DNA of 64,000 nt from Colius striatus (taxonomy: Eukaryota; Chordata; Aves; Coliiformes; Coliidae): assembly GCF_028858725.1 (NCBI RefSeq), contig NC_084773.1:18484850-18548849 (forward strand). The letters are read 5' to 3'. Position 1 is the stretch's first letter. Every line of letters starts with the position of its first letter. Position numbers and translations under genes: made by a program. Below, in pieces: positions 51,001 through 63,600 of this stretch. Below the pieces are notes generated by a model that worked only from the letters and a program-made list of their open reading frames with translations, had not been told where the DNA came from and searched no databases.

Positions 51001-51385
51001 CTGTTAGCACAGACCGATGAAAGTCAGATTCTTAGCAGAAGTACACACTCGGCCGTTTCCAGCACCGCACGCCAGCACACGCTGAGGCCTTTGCGGGCAT
51101 CCCCGAGTGCTGCAGTAGCCCGGAGCTCTGCCTGTCCTTTCTTCCCGTGACGAGGAAAGGCTACTTGGCCACTGACTTATTAAATAATAGGATTTTTACA
51201 ACGCCCCGTCTCCCAGAGGCATTTGTGGCCACGAGGCGAGCGCTGTAGGGACCAGCACGCCGGTGCCGGCCGAGGGGACGGGGCGGATAGTCTAGAGAGT
51301 ACGGTAGGGCGCGCCCCGCCCCCGCAGCCGGGAGCCGGGCCGGGGCTCGGCGGCCACGTCCCCGCGCCGGGCCGGGCCGCGGGCG

Positions 51386-51439
51386 ATGTCGGCGGCGGGC
51401 AGGCTGAGGGGCGGGCGGGCGGCGCGCCCCGCGCTCTGA
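51386..51439 (+). CDS. Upstream ORF (17 codons) in the GXYLT2 5' leader
   Basis: ATG at 51386 with G at -3, in-frame TGA at 51437-51439. It ends 10 nt before the GXYLT2 ATG and is out of frame with it. If the mRNA starts upstream of 51386, translation of the main ORF would need leaky scanning or reinitiation. The peptide is Ala/Gly/Arg-rich and probably has no function itself. Confidence 0.4.
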   Translation: MSAAGRLRGGRAARPAL

Positions 51440-51449
51440 CCCCCGCGCC

Positions 51450-51664
51450 ATGCGGCTCTCCTGCAAGGTGGCGGCGGCGCTGCTGTGCCTCGGCAGCCTG
51501 CTGCTGCTCTATCTGCTGGCGGGCAGCGCCGCCGCGCCCCCGCGCCCGCCGCCCGCGCCCTCCGCGCCTGCCCGCCCCGCCGCGCCGCCCGCCCGCCGGC
51601 AGTCGCGGCTCAGCCGGAGCCCGCCGCGGAGAAGTCCCGCCAGCGGCAAACTCGCCAGCGCCAG
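51450..51664 (+). CDS. GXYLT2: GXYLT2 exon 1 (signal anchor and stem)
   Basis: A 215-nt coding part ending in phase 2 at [30 protein letters not shown] gives a short cytoplasmic tail and hydrophobic anchor. The rest is Pro/Ala/Arg-rich and extremely GC-rich. The start is favoured by G at -3, the hydrophobic segment right after it, and an N-terminus like human GXYLT2. Another frame stays open across the exon for about 297 codons, but only because of GC bias. Confidence 0.9.
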
Positions 51665-54600
51665 GTAACGGTGACGGCTCCGCCTACCGCCCTCCCGGCA
51701 CGGCCTGGCCCACGCGTGACCGGCCGGCGCCCCACGCGCGACTGCCTCTGGTCCCTGCCCTGGAAGGGGAACTTGCCAGACTCCTCCCGGCTAGCGGCCA
51801 CCCGGCCGCTGGAGATCACCCGCTGTCACGCGTGCCCACCCCACGCGTGTGCGGGCCCTGCTGCCCCGTGAGTCCTCTGTGCTGTGGCCGCTCGCTGGTG
51901 GCTCTTTGCCGTCCCGTCCTTCGGGCACTTCCCAGATCTTTTTCCCCTCGCCTCTCCCAGTGCCTGGTCGTTAGAAACCCTTATGCAAACCACTGTAGCT
52001 TTAGCAGTATAAACTTTTTCCTGCGTATTTTCAGTTGGAGTGTGGTTGCCACAGATGCCACGAAAGAGTGTGAAGGTGTTACTTCCGCCTCTGGTCCCTG
52101 TGCCCTGGCAGGGTGATACCTGCTTTGCGTGCCAATGCGAAGGGGGCCTCTGAAATAGCTGCTTTTCCGTGAATTTTGGCCTTGTTTTGCAGGCTGACAT
52201 GGGGGATGTAGTACTTACTGGCTGAGCCCGTGAGGAGCTGCTGTCAGTCTCGGGAGCCTGCACTGCTCGAAATTTCTCATTAAGGCTGCAGGGACAAGAG
52301 AAGGTGGCTGGCCATTTCTGTGTGCTACCACTGGATTCCAATCTGCCAGGCACCCGTGGATTTTAAGCTCCAGAGCTTTTTGTCTTGAATGCTTTTTATA
52401 TGTAAATTAATTTAGTGGAGCTTTAAAAGAGTTTTAAATCATGGTGTGTTGTGTTTTCCTCTTTCCCCTGCACCTTACAGGCAGAATATTTTTAAAAAAA
52501 CTGTAATTACTTCAGCAAAAGATCCGGGCAGCATGCTTTCAGTGGGTGGAGGGCTGTTTTCCCCTTTGCATTCCAACTATATTATGGTCAGTGTGACCTC
52601 ATATATCTAATTAACTTGGTATGTCTTTGTGTCTTTGATTCATGATTTCACAGAGATGTTCTGAATGAAAGACTGTTCCTGGGTTTTGAGCTCTTATTCG
52701 TTAACTTATTAAAGCAGTTGGTTTCTTACAAACATTGTTACCCTTCTGAATGCAAGAGATGTTTACTGTGGTTGAGAATGGACCATGGACAGAATTCAAA
52801 TGCATGTATTAAAGCAGGATTATTTCCACTAGCGACTGTACCTCCCAAAGTCATTTTTCTTCAAGGCATATCTCTGCGATTATCATGGAAATCAAGAAGA
52901 ACACTGGAGGAAGGAGCCCAGAAAGTATGAAACTACTGGAGAGCGTAACCAACTGTTCCATTTCAATGAGCTTTTCAGTGAGCATCTTCCTGTTCCAAAA
53001 TTTGACATTATCTAACTTCTCTATTATTTATTGACTTTGCAAGTCGTCTTTTACAAGGTTTGCAGCACAACAACAAAGAAACCAAACAAAAAAAGAGAGG
53101 AATGCTGTATTTAAGCCATGCTTTTCCTTTGAATTTGTTGTTGTTTTTGTGCAGAGTTTGGATGTAGGTCTTTTTTCCTTCCCTCCCTCCCATCTGATGG
53201 CAGGGCGAGATCCCACCCCATTGACACCAGCAGGAGTCTGTACGACTAGAAGCCTAATTCTGTGGGTCCAGTTGGGTATCCTGTTAGCTACTACAAAAAT
53301 AACATTTAAGTAAGAGTATCCATAAAAAAAGAAATTGGGGGGGGGATGGTTCAAGTGGAGGAGATGCCTGCCTGCGCGGAAAGGCAGCAGTACACCTGCC
53401 AGCAGGTGCCATGAGGAGACAAATCACATCCACCCATGCGTGGTAGGAATCTGCTTGGCTTAAAAAACCTGATCCAGGGCACACTGGAAGTAGTGTGAGG
53501 CTATTTCCAGGGGGCTTGAATTTGGAGCAAAAGAAACAGGCAATGATTTAACTAGTTACTAACTTTACAAGTGAATACTCTGTGGGCTTTCCTTATGCAT
53601 GTGTTTACAGTAAAGCATGTTCCATGTAACATGTTGAATCAGGGTTGTTACTGCCTATTCATTCTGATAATATAAATAATTATTATTTTAGTTGCTCCTT
53701 CTGAGCAAAGGAAGGTTGTTTTTTCTAATTTGATATAATCCTATATGATCTAACTGATTCTTCAGGATAATAAAAAGTCTACGATTGTGTAAGATCTTGT
53801 GAGATGATCATGATGTGTGTGTTTCTGTGTAGACTGAATGATTCATTCAAATAACCTTAGTGAAGTTTAGTCTGCATGCATGTAAAGAGTTGCTCTAACT
53901 CAGTTTTGGCAAATTCATTTGTATACTTCTGTCAGAAGGATGCATATTTTGAGCTGAATTAATAAATAATCAGGATAAGTTGTCTAGGATGTGTGTTTGC
54001 TTAATAAGGATCAATTGTGTTGCAGGCAAGGTGAATTGTAACTGGGATTTTGTAACACCACTTACTGTAGTTACATAATAATAGATGGCTTTAGTTTTAT
54101 AACTTTTAAGAAGTTCATATTTTTTCTAACATAAGTAATCGTACATGTTAAAGCTTAGTTTAGGTACCATTAGCTGTCTGGTAACTGGCAAATGTTAGTA
54201 AATATATTCCTGTGTCCTGCTTTGGTCATTGGGTAATTTTGGCAAATCTAGATGAGTATTGCATTTAGGTTTTTGGTTAGCTTTGAAAACTGATTTTTCA
54301 TGGTGCTTTTACTGATTAGTCTTCTTGGACGTAGCCTGTGCCTTCAGTAAGATTTTTTCATATGAAGAATTGTAAGTATGTGCCAAACAAGTGTGTGCAA
54401 AGTATCGAAAAGCAAAAGGGTTATTTTACATTTTAAGGGCAGATGTGACGACGCTTTCTGTTAAACCAGCATGGCATGGCTTGGAAAGAGAAAATTTGCC
54501 AGCACATTTAGTTCCCTGGAAGTAACTTTTCCAAAGCAAAACATCTCTTGCATGGCAACCTGTTGGGATAATTTTCTTTGCAGCCCATGTGCACACATAC

Positions 54601-57600
54601 ACAAGTTTGGCTGCTGTTTTTGGCCTAATGATAACACGCTGAAGGCCCACATAGCTCATCTGTGTCTAAAAAAGAACCTACTTGATAAAAGAAGGTACAG
54701 ATGTCCATTCTGGTTTTGAGTGTTTTTGTCCTCTTTCTCTGAGCAGTAGAAGGAGGTTGAAATTCAAAGGAGAAAACTTTATTTAAAACATTCAAGGCAT
54801 TTCTAATTTATATTTTTAAGTATGTGAGAGAATCTGTTTCAGATAACGGAGCCGCTGTTGGGACGTTGACTCAGTGTTGACTGTCAGGAAAGGAGCCTTT
54901 TCAGTGAATCACCAGTTTTGATATATTGCCTAATCTGACCTTGTTTATGCTTCAAGAGTAAATGAGATCACAATACAAAGAAAGTTTAAAAAACTAGCAA
55001 CTATATTGCATTTTGTAAGAATCTGCATGCATTATCTGTCTCAAGAATAAATCTGAGCAGGTCACAGTGTTTCAGAAGTCTCTTAGCTTCCCGATGTGTT
55101 TGCATCAAGCACTGGTAACTACATGGTAGGTGTTTTGTGGAGATATATTGTGCTGAACTAGGATCCAGTTTTATGAAACCTCAGCTTAAAGAAGCTTTCA
55201 TTAAGCAGTAAGTCTGTTTGAACTAGATGGCTGTCAGTGCTCAGCCCAGCCTACCTCTGGTAGAAAAGAAATAGCTGCTCCACTGGTGTGAGTCGAGTTC
55301 TAACCTCCAGTTTCTTCCTTGATGATACATGGTGGAGGCCCCTTACCTGCATGAGGGGATCTACCTAAGCCAGCACAGCCAAGTGTTCTATGTAATACAG
55401 AAGCATCCTAGATGCTATTGATCAAATTGGAACTGTTTTGGTGTGAAGACATTGGCTGTATCCTGCAGATCTTAAAGAAATATCCTTTAATCCAGATTAT
55501 ATTTCTCGCTGTCCATCCTCTTCCTCCTTGCACTGTATGTACGTGCATGTATAAACAGAGGAGGGAAGGGGAATTGGATGTTCTTTGTTGTAATCTGCTC
55601 GCAGTTGGACTTGGCCTTTACAGCTGTGTCTTTTCAGCCCTCTGTATAATAGTAGGATTTTTGTAAAGGCTAAGCTAAAATTGCTGCTAAATGCCTCTTG
55701 CTGTGGCACTTTTTAATCTCCCTTTCCAGCTCACCTTGGTTTTTCAGAGTCCTCTTGTTTTCCTTACATACCTGTAAAAAAGATGCAAAGTGTTGTATCC
55801 CAACCTTCTTCAGTACCTCCTTGTTACTTTCCCCAGTGTTGTAGGCAGCATCCTGGAGTACTGCTGAGACAGTTCGAACATCACCTCATGTTCCTTCTCT
55901 CGGGGATTTTTATTCCTGCTTAGGCTTTTGTAGGTTCCTGAACCCTGTCAGCCCAGGCGGTCTCCACTCAGAATTCCGTGTCTCCAAGGCGTGAAAGTTC
56001 TCTCCACTCTCTGAGGCTGGGGGGATGTCTGTTGGCAGGTGGGATGTCTCTTTGTTCATCCACAGCTCCCGTGGGCATACAGGGCATTCTGCTTTCATCT
56101 GGGATTGCTTCTGCTGAGTCCATTCCTAGGAAGTGCCTGTCTGCATACACTCGATTTTTCACTACAAAATAGCTGTGTAAGGGAGAGTTCACTGTAGCTG
56201 AAACTTGCAAAGAAAAGCTTAGTGCTTTGGTGTTAGGTTTTGAAATGTTGCAATAAAAGCTTAGAGTTCAGTCCCTCTCTCAGTGAATTCCATTGCCAAT
56301 ATCAAAGCAGTTCTCATCCTGCATATGGCTTGATTTAGAGACCTAATTAAGAGGAAACATTAAACAGATAGGGAGAAGGAGGGAAAAGGGGATCTGTGTG
56401 AGCAGTTATTCACTTCAATAATTCAGTAGTTTTTACATTAATAGGTTGGAAAGTAAATACCACTTCACAGATATGTAGTATTCCATTATTTATACACTGA
56501 TGAAATTGGGGTTTACTAAAGCCCAAGACTTGAAACACTTAATGAAAACATATTGCTTAGTATAGTCAGTAAAGTGCCATTGGCTGGTATCTGTAACACA
56601 GTGGTGGGTTACTCTGGTATGGAACGCTGCTGTTACACAGAGCAACGTTGCAGTGTCTTGAAAAAGATAAGGACAGCTGTATTAACTGATGATTTTATCT
56701 TTATTTAGAACTTTTGTTTCTAGCATTAACTTTACTGATTCATTGAATATAATTGTGTGTGCTGAGAAGAGGCAGGGATTGATACCCTCTGTTCAATGCT
56801 ATGTCAGGAAGTGGCAGCAATCTACGTGAACTTGCCTGAAATGATGCTGTTGATGGTGATTTAGTTGCTTTGTCAGCACACATCCATGTAATGGAGTATG
56901 AATGTGATCTGTTTTGGAATATGAATACAGCATGGTGGAAGCAGTCCTGGAGGATATGGCTTTTACCTCCATACTAGTGTGGGACATACACACAAACCCA
57001 AAAGGCCATATTTTCAAAATGTCCTCAACTTCCCAGAAGAACCCTGATGTTTCTGGCTAATGAGTAGCTTCAGTGTGCCTTTTACATGCAGATTCACCTA
57101 TATTCTTGCTGAAATTTGTGTAAAGCCAGCAGAGATGAGAGCTAAGTTAAACCCTCATAGTCTAGCCCTTGACTGGTTTTGGATTCCAGTCTGATTCATC
57201 TGGGACATGTGAATATGTTTGTTTCTAAAAAATGTCCCATTTAGCAAAATCTATGGGATTCCACTGGGTGCAATGGAGAGCAGTCCTTTGAAACTATGCC
57301 AGTACCTTCAGGCCAGGATTAAGGCATGCATTTTTTAATAGCAAAGTTAATTAACTGTGAGAACCATTTACATATGGATGGAGTGTATTTTTAACATATG
57401 GATGTCTTCTTCCAGTCTAGCCATTATGGGCCTAGTAATGAAGTTATTGGATGTGATTCTGTGGTCTGTATTGTGTTAGAAAGTTGGCTAGGTAGTAGAA
57501 AGTCTTTTCTGGCTTCATAACCTCTCTGATGGGAAAAAAACCCTCTATCATTTGCACAGAGCAAGGTGTCTGGTTTGAGGTGCTATTGCATCAGTTTCTT

Positions 57601-60600
57601 CTGTGTATGGAATGCAGTTTTGTATGCAAAGCCAAACATGTAGGAATAACCAGAAAAAATCTGAAAGTAGTCTGTTTCTTTGTATTGTGATTTTTTTGTA
57701 ACCCTCTTGAGTTGTACCATTGACAACTGGCATGCCACTTGCATGTTCTGTTGATGGCTATTTGGAAAAAAAACCCCTGCTCTGTTATTCTCTTAATGTG
57801 GGATTCTCTTCTCCTCTCCCTCCGTATTTTTCATATGTCTATTTATGAATTTTCAGGAAGCCTGGAGAACAGAAACATTCAAAAGAGCCTTCATCTTTGC
57901 AATGCATGCATCTGGCAGTTGTAGCATGTGGGGACCGGCTGGAAGAGACACTAATCATGCTGAAGTCAGCAGTTCTCTTTAGCAACAGGAGGCTCTGCTT
58001 TCACATTTTTGCTGAGGATTCCCTTAAGCCTGAATTTGAGAAGAAGGTGAGTTTCTTTGTCACTTAATAAACAGATAACTGAGTTAGTTAGAAGTTACAA
58101 GCCTGTGAGAGAAATTGCATTGACATCAACAAGCAGCAACAAAGTGCTTTTGCAGAATGTGGTTTATAAATTCCTTAGGCCTGCATATTTTTTGTGAAAA
58201 AAGGTTTTACAACATGTAGTGTCTTAATTCTTTCTCCCCTGTCTTTCAGTTAAAGGAATGGCCTTCCTCATATACAAAGAAGTTTGAGTACAACATTTAC
58301 CCAATAACCTTCTCAGTAGGAAATGCTCAGGAATGGAAAAAGTTATTCAAACCATGTGCTGCCCAGCGCCTTTTTCTTCCGGTAAGGCACCTGGATTTCT
58401 CAGTAGGTGGCTTCAGGAAAAAGTGAATTCCACAAAAAGGAAGCTTTGCCGGTGAAATACTAAAACCATTTTCAGGCTGAAACATCTGCATAAAGATATT
58501 TTAATCTGTGCTTTAGCCAGTTAAAAAATGAATTAGAAATCCAGCATGGCTTTTTGTCCCGCTAACAAAGAATGCGTGTTTCTTATTTGTCGCTACTTCC
58601 ATTAGCTGCTTGGACTCTTAAGACTCAGTGCGAGAGTTCTTTCAGGGCAGATGCTTTCAGGGTAGATGCTGCATGCCTTCCATAAATAACATTCTTTTCA
58701 GCATGCAGTCTTTGCCTACCACCTCCCTTTCCATATGTTAGCCCTTAGACTGAGGCTTTCAGCAATCTCTTTTGTTTGAATTTTATTTCTTTTTCCAAGA
58801 CCGTCAGATTTGCCCTTAAGGTAATAACTCCAGTGTGATCCAAGTCGGGTTTCGTGCAAGAGCCCTGTGTGTCCTTGGATCTTCATAGTCACTGAAAATG
58901 TGTATTCTTTAGTATAAAATACTTAGTGTCATGAACTTGGGAAGTAGTTAAGGTGACTGGAGAGAAGGAAGGTGTTGATAACAATTATGCATGTGCAGAA
59001 ATACCAGAGATGGAAAGAACTTTTGCATGAAGCGACTTCTGTGGAGTTGAGACCATTGATGAAGAATAACTTGAGCATTGCTGTTGATTGGGCTGACTGC
59101 AATAAAATTACATACTCTTTACATGATCCAGATTTCTTCATTGGTGTCTTAGGAGAAATGAGGGGGACAAAGAAATCTTTACTTCCTCAGATGGAAACAA
59201 TCAGGAGACAGCTGCACGTCCAGATACATAGACTATGAATACATATGTGAGAAAATATGTGCTGTCAGCAGTTCTGTTTATCTGCCATTTAGTGATAGAC
59301 TATCAAATGCACAAAGGCCAGATGTGCTGAAAGTAACTTCAAGCAGGGATCCTCTCCTCCCTGAGCAAATACTTATATCACCTAGAAAATAATCCCTAAG
59401 ACTTGGCTTGTTCAATGCAGATTGTTTGTAAGGATGCACTCAAATGGGGTTGTTTTCACAGGGTAACCACAGCTCCCTGTTCTTATTTTTATGGTATTTT
59501 TGGGCATTTTGGTAGACTCATCACAGAAACAGTTTCACTGTTACCCTTCTGAGGACATAAGAGGGTTATGTATTCATGCTGTATTCATGCTGATTTCTTG
59601 AGGCTCTGCAGTGCTTTTTTGGTTCCTTTTTTGTCACTCACACAGTGCCAAAGTTCTCTGGTCACTTCTTGTAAGGAATATTAGCTGTCACATGTTATCT
59701 TAGCAAAACTGGGAGATGGCTTGAGCTGTAAGTGTTTGTTTCTCTTGGGGCAATTGCAAAATGTTGTGTGTGGTCAGGCTGAGGTTTATGGCTCTGAATA
59801 GGTGAGGTTGTCTGAGAATAGTTGCAGCTGACACTAAGCTGATAGGTACATAGTAAAGAAAGCAAGTTATGGTAATACCTGAGGTGGCAAGTGTCCAATT
59901 GGGCTTTTGGTACCAAGTTCAGAGCCTGGCAGAACTTGAGGCTGTTTCTGGATAACTTCAGCCACCGGTATTTATATAGGTGCTTGATATGTACCTTCTG
60001 ATGTCCTGTTTGAATGAGACAACACTGTAGAAATCCAGTCTGCACAGAGCATGAGCAGAGGCTTTCTAGTGTTATTGTTTAGAGAACTATTTTGACTTGT
60101 ATTTTAAATAAATACCAGCAGGATGTCAGTATCTTTTTTTTTTTGTATGTATGCTCTTCTCAGTCCTAAGCATTTTCTTCTGCAGTGGCATAAAATGTGA
60201 GTGGATTTAGGTAGGACCCCAGGAGAGCAGGAGTTGAGTTTATCAGCTGTTTAGCCCTCAGTTATGCAAATTGTCTTGCTCCTGATAATGCTAAGCCCGA
60301 GTGGAATGTGAGTCTTTGATTCAGAAGTGCCTGTCCTGCCAAAGAAATGTCTCTCCTGTAGCACCAGCAGGCATGTGAAAGTGGACAGGAGGGTATGAGG
60401 AATGTGTTAATGGAAAAATGTCTTAAGAATCTTTCAAGGGTTTTACTCATGGATAAAACTAGAGCTATGGGATGTGATCCTGCAGCATGTTGTAAGGAAC
60501 AGTTTTGTCTTGGGCAGAAGGTTGATGTATACATTCCCAACTTCTTCGGATCTGCTTGGGTAACAGAAATATTAAGGAAGATCATGCTATATCCTACATT

Positions 60601-63600
60601 TTGTAGGGGCAATCTAGGACATCTGATTGTATATTTGCTACTTAAATGCAGGGAAAATAGATTGAGCCTCCATGTGATCTCACAAGTCTAAATCTCTTGC
60701 TGCAGTCTACTGCAGTAAAACCATCAATGGGATTTGCAATGGCAGAATAAGGAAGATGTGAATCTTAGCATGAGCACAAAATGAGGGTAATGCTCTCAGC
60801 GGTCACTTGACACTGTTCTGCAATACTAACATCAGTGTTAAGACACCAGGTAAAATGCGTCTTCTGGTCTCACGCATGTTGCATACCCTGGAGCTGTCTT
60901 GCAGCTGTCTCTGTGTTGTTGTTTTGGAGCTGCCAAAATAAGCAACTAAAGAATCATGAAATGCTGGAGGGATTTTGGGATGATTTTAATTGTAATAGTA
61001 ACTAACATTTAGAACCCTCCTCAAAACACTTAATCTACTTAAGAGCTTTTAAGGTAGATTAGCAATATCCCTGTATTAGAGTTGTCCTCTTGAGTACGCT
61101 GAAGTGCATGACCCGGTGGATCAGCAGCAGCACCGGGAATAGTCGCCAGGACCTTCTCTAGAAAAGTCTCCATCTCTGTTGTAACTTGAGTTAATTGCTT
61201 ACTACAATTAAGATTAGTAACTGAGCTTCAGGGTACTGGTACATTAGCATCAGGATTTGGGATTTGTCCTGAATTTTGGACAAAACTCCGCTAAACTGCC
61301 ATGCTAGCCACTGCAAACCCTTAGGTAGCACAGCTTCACAAGATGCCAGTATGTGTTTACATAGGAGTGTGTTATTACTTGCCAGCCTTGCTAACACGGG
61401 CAGAGTCTATGGAGACAGAAGTTGTGAAATCAAATTACAGATAATTGAGTATTTAAGTGAAGTGTCAGGCTAAATATAGCGAGTTCTGTGCAGAACTTTT
61501 TGACAGATTTCCTAGGAATACTCTATATAGCTGCAAAAAATCACACTTCTTTGAAGCTGCAAGCGGCTGTAGAGCGAGGAGGAAGACAAGCACAGTCAAG
61601 CCATATTCCTGACCATTCATTTCCAAAATCAGTCTGTCAGGAGTATCTGCATGGTTTGTGCTAGCGAGCGTGAGCTCAGAGTGCCAGCCACAGGCTTGTG
61701 TTGCTTATGCTCCAGGTCAGATGTGTGTCATTGTTCACCTGCAGCCCTGTCCCTCAGGTTAGCTCTCCTGGCAGGCTCAGTGTGCTGCCAGCCCATGTGC
61801 TGCAGCATCTGCTGCAGACAAAGCAAGGTGTCATCAACCATGAGGCAAACATTGCAAACCAGCAGTCAAAAATACATCATCCCCCTGTGTGTGCGTTTGA
61901 ATAAGTAAAAGCTAAATATTGTTTTAGGGGCTGTGTAAAGCCTAAAACGTGTTTTTTCAGAACAGCGTTTCATTTGGGGACAGAGCTTTCTGAAAGCTAT
62001 GGGACACTTGAATGCTGGATGTATTGAAATGAAGTTTGTTCCCAGTGTAACTGCACTGAAGTACCAGAAGGTATGCAAGGAGCTGATCCAGGTGCAGTGT
62101 CTGAAATCGCATTCCCCTACCGGAAATGAAGTGCACCGCCAGAAGGGGATGTGATGAATTCAACCTGACACATGTGGGTTTTAAACAGGTCGTAAGACTC
62201 TGCCTGTGAAAATGTGTGAAGGCCTTAAAAGAGGTAGCACAGCTTCTCTTTGAGCCTGTTGGATGTCACTGCAGGGCAACACCTCAGACATAGGCAAGGG
62301 GAAAATGTTTTGGGAAATGTGCATATGAATCCTGTGTGAAGCTCATCCCCCTTCCCAGCCCCACCGCTTGCCCTCGCGCCCTCCCCCCACTTTGAGGCAG
62401 CACCACCACCGGACCAACGTCCAGTGCCACATATGCTCCTATCAGTAATTACATTGAGCTGATAAATCAATAACCTCTTTCAGATTCTCAGTTTAAAATT
62501 GAAATGCACATTGACAATAACCTTCCCTTTCGTTGTCTTTTGTGGATCTTTTTCATCCCCTCCTCTCCTTGCTCTGCAAATGCAAAAGGTCATTTTAAAG
62601 GATGTGGATTCTCTCCTTTACGTGGATACTGACGTTCTCTTCCTGAGGCCCATTGATGACATCTGGCACATCCTGACAGAGTTCAATTCGACACAGCTCG
62701 CTGCGATGGCCCCGGAGCACGAAATCCCAAAGATTGGCTGGTACAGTCGCTTTGCGCGTCACCCCTATTACGGGACAACCGGAGTCAATTCCGGAGTGAT
62801 GCTGATGAATTTAACGCGCATACGCAACACTCACTTCAAGGTGAGCAGAAACACAGCTGGTGCAGAACAAGGGATTTCGGTATTCTTCACATCTTGCAAA
62901 ACTCACCATAAAATGATACCAAATTTGGAATGTAAAGAATCCAAACAATGTAGGTTCTGGATAATTGGTGACTAAAAACAATCATAGTGAAAGTGATCAT
63001 GAAAACAAATGAAACTTCCGCAAGAGACTGGAGCTCTGGGAACTGCTGGATGAAGCAGTCTGATAGCAGCAGTAAAAATGGCATCTTCACCATTTCATTT
63101 TCCCTTCAAAGACACCTGAAAGAATAAACTCAGGGATCTTTAGTGCAGTCACTGTATTGGTTTTACAATCGAAAACTTCCTGTAAATATCCAGACAAACT
63201 GGTAATTTTCTCCATCTGCAGTGAAAAGTATTTTGTGTCCTCCAGCAGATTTAACTATTTCTATTAATTGATATAACTGGGAAAGGAACGGTTTCACTGC
63301 CATCTCTTCTCCTGTGTGAAAGGCCTGACTTGTAAAATGTCTTTTATTGAGCTCCTATTCTCTACTCTGCTTATTGAGCCCAAGTGGTCTCGTCCTTCTG
63401 TTGAGGGTGAGGTTTTCCTGTACTGTTACACGAACAGCTAAAGTGACATTTACTAGAGTGACTAGTTACTAGAGTAATTCTTAATACCATAATTCCCAGG
63501 GAAGATGTTTTGTGCATTTCCCCTCACTTTTACACCTCAGTTTTCACCTTGTCCCTGCATTTTTGCATTTTTTTTTACTTTTTCTCCCTCCTGTTGCTTG

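Larger units (their letters stand above)
51040..51900 (+). promoter_or_regulatory. CpG-island promoter of GXYLT2
   Basis: A dense CpG island spans the upstream region and exon 1. A CCCCGCCCCC Sp1-type box lies at 51314-51323, with no TATA box nearby. The transcription start is probably between about 51300 and 51380, but the sequence does not fix it. Confidence 0.75.

Noticed and set aside
51223-52116. Open frame of 297 codons over GXYLT2 exon 1
   Set aside because: It is open because stop codons are rare in the CpG island. It is a different frame from the real exon, runs through the intron donor and has no homology.
62499-62975. 158-codon open frame taken as one coding unit
   Set aside because: Only 62589-62840 is exon. 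The flanking codons are intron read-through past clear AG and GT splice sites.
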